NCBI GenBank assembly: GCA_023133395.1
Contig: JAGLWO010000483.1
Span: 1-8,643, forward strand
Origin: Candidatus Cloacimonadota bacterium
Lineage (GTDB): Bacteria > Cloacimonadota > Cloacimonadia > Cloacimonadales > TCS61
DNA: 8,643 nt
Direction: 5' to 3'
In this document: positions 1 to 4,963 of the stretch, piece by piece
Layout: every line of letters starts with the position of its first letter
Numbering within the stretch: position 1 is the first letter of the stretch
Made by a program: the position numbers and the translations under genes
Notes under the pieces: model-generated
Told to the model about the DNA's origin: nothing
The model's database searches: none
What the model saw: only the letters and a program-made list of their open reading frames with translations

Positions 1-1422
1 CCAGTTCACTGTACCGTTATTATTGGTTACAATTCCAGCTTCTCCACCTTGAATATCTGAATAGGATATTGTGATTGAGTTAGGGCCATAATCTTCATAA
101 AAATAGATCTCTTGCGGTGAGTCGTTCCATAGAATACAGTTCACCAAACTCGGACTGGAAGAATAACCACAGTAAATCCCGCCACCATTTCCTGCAGTAT
201 TACCTGTTATTGTTACATTCTCTAAACTCGGATTGGATTCATAACAGTAAATTCCACCACCTTCGGAACCAGCAGAACTACCTGTTATTGTTACATTCTG
301 TAGAATCGGAGATGAATACTCACAGTAAATCCCGCCACCATTATTAGAAGCGGTATTATCTGTTATTGTTACATTCTGTAGAATCGGACTGGAATTAGAA
401 CAGTAAATCCCGCCACCTTCATCTACTGCAGAATTTCCTGATATGGTACAACTGTCGATAGTTCCTGAAGAGGTCGAGTCGCACGCGATACCGCCGCCAT
501 AGGGGGCTGTGTTCCCCTCGATGGTGTTGTGCGTGATAGTTGGTGAAGATTCGCGGAAGCCTATGCCCCCACCAAGGCTATCAGCAGCGTTGCCCGTGAT
601 GATATTATCAGTGATAGTTGGAAAAGACCCGTAGACAGATACAATGCCACCACCCGCGTAAGCAGCCGTATTACCAGTGATGGTATTGTTGGTGATGGTT
701 GGTGAAGAGTTGATGTAGCAGGAGATGCCGCCACCCGCGCGAGCATGGTTAAGGGTAATAGTATTATCAGCGATAATTGGTGAGGAGTTGTTGGCACATT
801 CGATGCCACCACCGAGTTCACCAGCTGTGTTCCCAGTAATGGTGTTACCAGTGATAGTTGGTGAAGAGTTGTATATGCAGATGATACCGCCACCACAGGC
901 AAGCAAACTTGTGTTCCCAGTAATGGTATTTCCAGTAATAGTTGGTGAAGAGTTGTTAGCGCAGTAGATGCCGCCGCCACGGACGTCAGCTGTGTTGTCC
1001 GTGATGATATTGTTAGTGATAGTTGGTGAAGAGTTGATGAAGCAGGAGATGCCGCCACCAGTATAATTAGGATAAGAACCACCACCTTGACCATTTGTAA
1101 TAGTAAATCCACATAGAACAGCAGTAGAATCTTCATCATTGATAAAGGTTACAACACTTCCATTCTGATTACCATCGATTATGGTTTGAGAGATATATGT
1201 TGTATCTTGAGTTGTCAGGAATAAAGATGCAACAGTAATAAGCTTTCCATTGTAATTAATATTTTCTATATAAGTTCCAGGTTGTACAAGCACTGTATCA
1301 GCATTTACAGCAACGTTAATTCCTTCCTGTATTGTTGGCTGGTCACCAGGTACATTTATAATAGTGGCAGCCAGAAAGGTTGATAGAATAAAAAATACTA
1401 AAATAAAATAAATAGTCTTCAT
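1..1422 (-). CDS. Secreted right-handed parallel beta-helix repeat protein (C-terminus cut off by the window edge)
   Basis: 474 residues are present with no stop, so the gene continues beyond the window. The ATG at 1422-1420 is preceded by AAGGAG with a 6-nt spacer. Residues 1-19 are a signal peptide (MKT, hydrophobic core, FLAA), so export is expected. Residues 22-115 form the capping segment typical of these proteins (VPGDQPTIQEG, VLVQPGTYIENI, QTIIDGNQNGS, CGFTITNGQG). From residue 131 a repeat SSPTITxNxITGNTAxxxGGGIxC recurs; the conserved Pro falls at 133, 160, 188, 215, 241, 268, 294, (Gly 320), 346, 372, 398 and 424, a 26-28 residue period that fits one helical turn per repeat. After residue 424 the repeats give way to a different segment (ILWNDSPQEIYF, ISYSDIQGG), which usually precedes further domains and a C-terminal sorting signal in this type of protein. 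No enzymatic motif is visible; surface adhesion or carbohydrate binding is only a guess. The first two thirds of the repeat array are clearly GC-richer than the rest. Confidence 0.9.
   Translation of the reverse strand, partial: MKTIYFILVFFILSTFLAATIINVPGDQPTIQEGINVAVNADTVLVQPGTYIENINYNGKLITVASLFLTTQDTTYISQTIIDGNQNGSVVTFINDEDSTAVLCGFTITNGQGGGSYPNYTGGGISCFINSSPTITNNIITDNTADVRGGGIYCANNSSPTITGNTITGNTSLLACGGGIICIYNSSPTITGNTITGNTAGELGGGIECANNSSPIIADNTITLNHARAGGGISCYINSSPTITNNTITGNTAAYAGGGIVSVYGSFPTITDNIITGNAADSLGGGIGFRESSPTITHNTIEGNTAPYGGGIACDSTSSGTIDSCTISGNSAVDEGGGIYCSNSSPILQNVTITDNTASNNGGGIYCEYSSPILQNVTITGSSAGSEGGGIYCYESNPSLENVTITGNTAGNGGGIYCGYSSSPSLVNCILWNDSPQEIYFYEDYGPNSITISYSDIQGGEAGIVTNNNGTVNW
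160..1032 (-). repeat. Tandem coding repeat array, about 78 bp per unit, eleven units
   Basis: These in-frame tandem repeats encode the beta-helix turns of the secreted protein. Unit length is 78 bp in most cases, with three 81-bp units and one 84-bp unit near the start of the array. Two DNA families exist. Units at roughly 463-1032 carry the SSPTIT/ITGNTA wording (for example ttggtgaagagttg near 680, 859, 942 and 1023). Units at roughly 160-400 carry SSPILQNVTIT/GGGIYC. In the latter family a 29-bp stretch is identical at 282-310 and 360-388, and its first 18 bp recur at 204-221, always 78 bp apart. This points to recent unit duplication or gene conversion. Confidence 0.85.
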
Positions 1423-1488
1423 AAAGCACTCCTTTTTTGAGTAGTAAAAACTTAGCGATCTAAAGAAGTGCGAGATATTTTAAGAGTT

Positions 1489-1525
1489 AAGAAGTGTTGA
1501 TAAAGTTCAATATTCTACACTTCTT
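1489..1525 (-). other. Intergenic inverted repeat upstream of the beta-helix gene
   Basis: In the 147-bp gap between algC and the beta-helix gene, aagaagtgt at 1489-1497 is perfectly complementary to acacttctt at 1517-1525, a 9-bp stem with a 19-nt loop. A second upstream copy, aaagaagtg at 1462-1470, could pair with the same right arm (cacttcttt, 1518-1526), so two alternative hairpins are possible. No U-run follows on the minus strand, so this is not a standard intrinsic terminator. A TTGACA-like hexamer lies at 1568-1563 on the minus strand just past the algC stop, but the matching -10 position is poor. The gap may hold the promoter of the beta-helix gene; that is unproven. Confidence 0.35.
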
Positions 1526-1569
1526 TATCCACATCTCCTAAAAAAGGATATATGCTTTTATGTGTCAAA

Positions 1570-2925
1570 TTAATTTCTTAATTCTTTAATCCTATCTTCT
1601 ACTAATTTTCTAATTTCATTCAATCTTTCTTCTGTTTTGGCTTCAAAGCGAAGGACCAGAACCGGTGTAGTATTCGAAGCTCTGCATAATCCCCATCCAT
1701 CATTAAAAGTAATGCGCATACCATCGATATCGTTCACATCATAACCTTGTTCAATAAAGGAATCCCGTACCCGTTCTACAAGTTTGAATTTCTCTTCATC
1801 TGTACTTTGCATGTGAAGCTCTGGTGTATTGTACATCTTCGGTTGGTCTTCCAGGAATAGGCTTACAGGTTTATCGGTTTTGCTCATAATTTCCACGAAA
1901 CGACAGGCAACATAAATTGCATCGTCAAAACCCAGAAATCTGTCTTTAAGGAAAATATGACCACTCATTTCACCACTCAGTAAGATGCCTTCTTCCTGCA
2001 TCTTACTTTTAATATTTGCATGTCCGGTCTTGAACATAACAGGAATTCCACCGTATTTTGTGATATCATCAAAAAGATTTTTGGAAGATTTTACATCGGC
2101 TATTATCTTCTCACCAGGATTGTTTATTAGAAAATCACGAGCAATGATATTTAGTATTTGGTCGCCGTAAAGCATATTACCATTTTCATCGACAACACCG
2201 ATTCTATCGCCGTCACCATCGAGTCCAAGCCCTACTTCAGCATCAGAGTTTTTTACCAGGTTTATCAAGTCGGTCATATATTTTTCCACAGTTGGATCGG
2301 GATGGTGGTTTGGAAATGTACCATCAGGTTCGCAATAAAGCTCTTTTACTTCGCAGCCAAGCCGTCTGAGTATTTCCGGAAGATAAGGTCCACCTACGCC
2401 ATTTCCTCCATCGATAATAACTTTTACGGAGCGTTCGAGTTTTATTCCATCTACGATGTAATTTTTATAAGCATCGTGCATTTCATCATTAGAGGAAATA
2501 GAGCCCTCGCCTTTTTCAAAATCTCTGTCCTGTATGAGTTTCAGGATTTCCTGGATTTGCTCACCGTAAACACTCTGAAGTCCTTTATTCAGTTTTATGC
2601 CGTTATATTCAGCAGGGTTGTGACTGGCGGTTATCATTACTCCACCATCGGTTCCAAGTTTCCAGATAGAAAAATAAAGTACAGGTGTTGCCATTATGCC
2701 TACATCGATCACATCAATTCCAGTTTCACGCAATCCTTTGGTAAACTGTTCTTTAAAACGGGGAGTACTGAGCCTGGCATCACCGGCAATACAGGCTGTT
2801 TTCAAATCTTGACGACGCAAAAAGGTTCCGTATCCTTTTCCGATTAGATATAAAGTCTCATCAGTAAGGTCTTTATCCACAACTCCACGAATATCGTATT
2901 GTCTGAAAATTTGAGGATTAACCAT
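1570..2925 (-). CDS. algC: Phosphomannomutase/phosphoglucomutase (AlgC type)
   Basis: Cytoplasmic enzyme of the alpha-D-phosphohexomutase superfamily. It interconverts mannose-6-P/mannose-1-P or glucose-6-P/glucose-1-P and so feeds nucleotide sugars for polysaccharide and glycoconjugate synthesis. At 451 residues it has the usual full length. All four family signatures are present: the phosphoserine loop TASHNPAEYNG at 99-109 (catalytic Ser101), the metal loop DGDGDR at 236-241, the sugar-specificity loop GEMSGH at 318-323 and the phosphate-binding loop RASNTTPVLVLRFEA at 415-429. Wording such as CEPDGTFPNHHPDP (198-211) and GEMSGHIFLKDRFLGFDDAIY matches the Pseudomonas AlgC branch rather than GlmM. 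The ATG follows AAGGAG with a 5-nt spacer. It sits just downstream of the transposase cassette, whose element ends 31 bp before this start, so read-through from the rdgB operon may be affected. Preference for mannose or glucose cannot be decided from the sequence. Confidence 0.95.
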   Translation of the reverse strand: MVNPQIFRQYDIRGVVDKDLTDETLYLIGKGYGTFLRRQDLKTACIAGDARLSTPRFKEQFTKGLRETGIDVIDVGIMATPVLYFSIWKLGTDGGVMITASHNPAEYNGIKLNKGLQSVYGEQIQEILKLIQDRDFEKGEGSISSNDEMHDAYKNYIVDGIKLERSVKVIIDGGNGVGGPYLPEILRRLGCEVKELYCEPDGTFPNHHPDPTVEKYMTDLINLVKNSDAEVGLGLDGDGDRIGVVDENGNMLYGDQILNIIARDFLINNPGEKIIADVKSSKNLFDDITKYGGIPVMFKTGHANIKSKMQEEGILLSGEMSGHIFLKDRFLGFDDAIYVACRFVEIMSKTDKPVSLFLEDQPKMYNTPELHMQSTDEEKFKLVERVRDSFIEQGYDVNDIDGMRITFNDGWGLCRASNTTPVLVLRFEAKTEERLNEIRKLVEDRIKELRN

Positions 2926-2956
2926 AATTTCTCCTTCTTGTACCTTAAAGCTTGAG

Positions 2957-3077
2957 ATCGCAAACAGGGATGTTTGCGTTACCTGTAAGTCAAAGCTCCG
3001 TCTTTGAGACGGGTATTATCACAAACCAGACCTATGAAATAGCTTTCGTATTTCACAGGTTGAAAGGTTTGTATTAC
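2957..3077 (-). repeat. Composite palindromic (REP/BIME-like) element, downstream copy
   Basis: Read on the minus strand, this 121-bp element has three parts. The first is GTAAT plus a large nested hairpin (arms at 3066-3072 and 3021-3027 around an inner 12-bp stem). The second is a hairpin with the loop ACGGAG, whose stem is 6 bp here (TCAAAG with CTTTGA on the other arm). The third is GTAAC followed by the 7-bp perfect hairpin GCAAACA-TCCC-TGTTTGC at 2977-2960. It occupies nearly the whole gap between the transposase and algC. Compared with the upstream copy it has about 40 extra bases in the first hairpin and lacks the outermost base pair of the second stem. Confidence 0.8.
3021..3072 (-). 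other. Large nested inverted repeat at the 3-prime end of the transposase gene
   Basis: Outer arms acaaacc (3021-3027) and ggtttgt (3066-3072) are perfect complements. Inside them, acctatgaaata (3030-3041) pairs with tatttcacaggt (3049-3060) at 11 of 12 positions around a 7-nt loop. The structure begins 2 bp after the transposase stop codon. It could be the subterminal hairpin recognised by the Y1 transposase or could protect or terminate the transcript, though no U-run follows. Confidence 0.7.
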
Positions 3078-3721
3078 ATTGAACATTCACTAATATAGAA
3101 ATATTTCCAATGCTCGTATGTGTCTACTAATCTTGCCTTTACAGGATTATTCAAAACATAATTCTTTATTCTAAAATAATCTTCAACGTCTCTAATATAA
3201 TGATCATAATTTTCATGATGCCAGAATTGTCCATTTCTTTGTAGAAGTTTATTTGCTTCATTTGCAGTATAGCTTTTATGATCTTTCATGATCTTTGCCA
3301 AAGATACTGGCTTACTTTCTGATTTTACAGGTTTGATAATAATATGAACGTGATTTGGCATGATCATTACCAGATACAGGTTATATAATTTTCTATCGTT
3401 GAATCTGAGTGAATTTATAACAATCTGAGCTACTTCATTATTTTGTAACCAAAGTGGTGAATTTCTACATGAATCCAGATATTTATCTTCAATTTCAAAA
3501 AGGTATTTGTTACAAATTTTCTTCAGTTTCGATTTTTCTACTTCATTTATTTTTACAATTTTAGAATCATAGAGTTTGCGGATTTCCATGAGATTAGATA
3601 ATACTTCTTTCGGAAGATTAAAAGCCAGTCTATAGGTGATAAATATTAATGCATTTTCTGGTTGAAAATGTGGAAGATTACGCATGTAAAAATACTGATA
3701 ATCGAGTTTATTTTTTTTCAT
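3074..3721 (-). CDS. REP-associated tyrosine transposase (RAYT, IS200-like Y1/HUH)
   Basis: The 215-residue product is a single-domain Y1 transposase of the TnpA-REP type, a single-strand DNA nickase/ligase that uses a tyrosine nucleophile. Visible signatures are the N-terminal NLPHFQPENALIFITYRL (15-32), the metal-binding HUH-type motif MPNHVHIIIK with His124 and His126, the tyrosine region FWHHENYDHYIRD (167-178; Tyr172 or Tyr175 is the likely nucleophile) and the family ending YVLNNPVKARLV (188-199). Length matches full-size RAYTs and there is no frameshift, so it looks intact. Unlike its neighbours it has no Shine-Dalgarno sequence: the bases before ATG are ATTATTGTATAAAT, so expression is probably weak. 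The end of the upstream element gives TGCGATAAT, similar to an extended -10 box, which could drive it; this is speculative. No TnpB/IscB partner is present, as expected for RAYTs. Confidence 0.9.
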   Translation of the reverse strand: MKKNKLDYQYFYMRNLPHFQPENALIFITYRLAFNLPKEVLSNLMEIRKLYDSKIVKINEVEKSKLKKICNKYLFEIEDKYLDSCRNSPLWLQNNEVAQIVINSLRFNDRKLYNLYLVMIMPNHVHIIIKPVKSESKPVSLAKIMKDHKSYTANEANKLLQRNGQFWHHENYDHYIRDVEDYFRIKNYVLNNPVKARLVDTYEHWKYFYISECSM

Positions 3722-3736
3722 ATTTATACAATAATT

Positions 3737-3817
3737 ATCGCAAACAGGGATGTTTGCGTTACCTGTACCTCAAAGCTCCGTCTTTGAGACTTTTCGCAAA
3801 CCAGAGGTATGCGTTAC
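3737..3817 (-). repeat. Composite palindromic (REP/BIME-like) element, upstream copy, overlapping the rdgB 3-prime end
   Basis: This 81-bp element reads on the minus strand as follows: GTAAC, then hairpin GCATACC-TCT-GGTTTGC (6 of 7 pairs), then the perfect 7-bp hairpin CTCAAAG-ACGGAG-CTTTGAG, then GTAAC and the perfect hairpin GCAAACA-TCCC-TGTTTGC (3757-3741 with its tail to 3737). The rdgB reading frame enters it at 3815 and stops at 3770, so the stop codon TGA lies in the right arm of the central hairpin. The first and last hairpins share the GTAACGCA start, which suggests two REP units around a central palindrome. Confidence 0.8.
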
Positions 3818-4390
3818 AATCACCGGAATCATCTTCCTGAACGCCCTTCCCCTGTGACTGATCTTATGTTTTTCATTTCCGTTTATTTCCCCGAATGTTT
3901 TCCCTGTTTCATTTGCTTTAAAAATCTGGTCGTAACCAAATCCATTCTTACCAAATTCTTCTTCAGTAATAACACCATCCACTTTACCTTCCACAGTTGC
4001 TATTAATCCATCTGGAGATGCAAATGCAACCACAGTTCTGAATTGGGCAGAACGGCTTGTCTTTCCTTCCATTTCTTTCAGAAGTTTTAAACGATTATCT
4101 CTGTATGTGCAATTCTCGCCAGCAAAACGGGAAGCATAAACTCCGGGTTTGCCATTTAATGCATCCACAAACAATCCTGTATCATCAGCAATTGTAAGTA
4201 AATTTGTAAAACGTGCACATTCAATTGCTTTCTTAATTGCGTTTCCTTCGATTGTATCTCTATCTTCAATAACATCAGGCATGTTCGGGAAATCTGAAGC
4301 TGAAATGATTTCTACTTCCAGTTCTTTTAAGATTTCCTTTATTTCAATAATTTTATCTTTGTTCCTGGTTGCTAAAAGGAGTTTTGTCAT
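3770..4390 (-). CDS. rdgB: XTP/dITP diphosphatase (RdgB/HAM1 family)
   Basis: Hydrolyses non-canonical purine triphosphates (ITP, dITP, XTP) to the monophosphate, preventing their incorporation into nucleic acids; it acts in the cytoplasm, usually as a homodimer. Family motifs in order (206-residue numbering): LLATRNKDKIIEI at 4-16, TIEGNAIKKA at 46-55, ADDTGLFVDALNGKPGVYASRFAGE at 68-92 with catalytic Asp69, GFGYDQIF at 150-157 and SHRGRA at 178-183. Gln replaces the usual Pro in GFGYDP. I chose the ATG at 4390 because it overlaps the stop codon of the upstream gene as ATGA and places the first motif correctly; an in-frame ATG at 4408 would add six residues. The last 15 residues, VTHTSGLRKVSKTEL, are encoded by the repeat element that continues beyond the gene, so the native C-terminus appears to have been replaced or extended. 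Conserved motifs are intact, so activity is likely retained. Confidence 0.93.
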   Translation of the reverse strand: MTKLLLATRNKDKIIEIKEILKELEVEIISASDFPNMPDVIEDRDTIEGNAIKKAIECARFTNLLTIADDTGLFVDALNGKPGVYASRFAGENCTYRDNRLKLLKEMEGKTSRSAQFRTVVAFASPDGLIATVEGKVDGVITEEEFGKNGFGYDQIFKANETGKTFGEINGNEKHKISHRGRAFRKMIPVIVTHTSGLRKVSKTEL

Positions 4391-4953
4391 TTGATGTGTC
4401 TGATCCATTTCTTAATTCTTCTGAGTATATTCTTATCTAGGAATCTTTCTGCTGCTAAAGTGATCTTTTGAAGCAACTGGAGAACATCTTCTTCCCCGCT
4501 CCAGTTATCCAGAACCACTTGTTTATCGATTTCGTTGAGAACAATGTTCAAACCAAAAACCACCAGAACAATATCATCTATATATCCAATGACAGGAATA
4601 AAATCCGGTATAATATCAATTGGGGATATCACATAAGCGATTATTCCACTGATAATAACCTTTTGGGTAGCAGGAACACGTTTATCAACTGCAAGTCTGC
4701 ACAAAAGTATAAAGAAATCAGGTAAAGTTAGAACGTATTCAGTGAATTTTCCTGCTGTATGACCAGCTTTATCTTCTGCAAATTTCAAAATCCTTTTTCG
4801 TAATATCTCATAGAACTTTAACTTCTTCTTATCCTCTGTGAAAACTACCTTTTCCTTGATCTCTTCTTTTTCTCCTTTCGGGATTTCCTTTGCTTCAACT
4901 TCTTCAACAACTTCGCTTGCATCTGCCGGTTCGATCGTAGTTTCTTTATACAT
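4387..4953 (-). CDS. DUF1232 (YkvA-like) small membrane protein
   Basis: The 188-residue protein has an acidic, lysine/glutamate-rich N-terminus (1-45), probably disordered, then a basic helix (44-65) and a DUF1232 core. The core signature YVISPIDIIPDFIPVIGYIDD spans 107-127. It is flanked by hydrophobic stretches at about 77-90 and 98-120 and at about 126-140, consistent with two or three membrane segments. The C-terminus AERFLDKNILRRIKKWI is basic and amphipathic. No catalytic function is established for the family and I do not propose one. The gene lies 8 nt after valS and overlaps rdgB by 4 nt (ATGA), so translation is probably coupled to both. A strong AGGAGG ribosome binding site overlaps the valS stop codon. 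Confidence 0.88.
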   Translation of the reverse strand: MYKETTIEPADASEVVEEVEAKEIPKGEKEEIKEKVVFTEDKKKLKFYEILRKRILKFAEDKAGHTAGKFTEYVLTLPDFFILLCRLAVDKRVPATQKVIISGIIAYVISPIDIIPDFIPVIGYIDDIVLVVFGLNIVLNEIDKQVVLDNWSGEEDVLQLLQKITLAAERFLDKNILRRIKKWIRHIK

Positions 4954-4957
4954 CTTT

Positions 4958-4963
4958 CCTCCT
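4958..4963 (-). promoter_or_regulatory. Ribosome binding site overlapping the valS stop codon
   Basis: The minus strand reads TTAGGAGG here: the TAG stop of valS (4964-4962) shares two bases with the perfect AGGAGG of the DUF1232 gene, 4 nt before its ATG. This fixes the DUF1232 start at 4953 and supports translational coupling. Confidence 0.8.

Larger units (their letters stand above)
2957..3817 (-). mobile_element. REP-RAYT-REP cassette (REPtron-like)
   Basis: A RAYT gene (3721-3074) sits between two composite palindromic elements in the same orientation (3817-3737 and 3077-2957). Read on the minus strand, both begin with GTAAYRC and end with TGTTTGCGAT. Their shared 54-bp core (3737-3790 and 2957-3010) differs only at two adjacent positions (2988-2989). 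The transposase ORF fills the space between the elements almost exactly: 15 bp separate the upstream element from the start codon, and the downstream element begins with a GTAA that contains the transposase stop codon. RAYTs are known to be associated with, and to act on, short palindromic REP elements carrying a 5-prime tetranucleotide (GTAG in Escherichia coli). Here the equivalent would be GTAA. Mobility of the unit as a whole is inferred. Confidence 0.75.

Noticed and set aside
160..1032. Regularly spaced repeats that could be mistaken for a CRISPR or other non-coding array.
   Set aside because: The period is 78-84 bp in one open frame and the whole unit is conserved at the protein level, so they are coding repeats without unique spacers.
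561..1139. A 192-codon open frame on the minus strand within the beta-helix gene.
   Set aside because: It is out of frame with the 474-residue beta-helix frame. Tandem repeats of a multiple of three without stops keep other frames open. Its translation has no recognisable domain.
1563..1568. TTGACA on the minus strand just after the algC stop, a possible -35 box.
   Set aside because: At 16-18 bp spacing the next hexamer is T-rich without a TATAAT-like core, so I do not call a promoter.
2158..2847. A 229-codon open frame on the plus strand.
   Set aside because: It is antisense to algC, whose family motifs are complete. The antisense translation shows no family signature.
4391..4408. An upstream in-frame ATG giving RdgB six extra N-terminal residues (MDQTHQ).
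   Set aside because: The ATGA overlap start at 4390 places the conserved LLATRN motif at the usual distance, and the extra residues are only the out-of-frame reading of the preceding gene's end.
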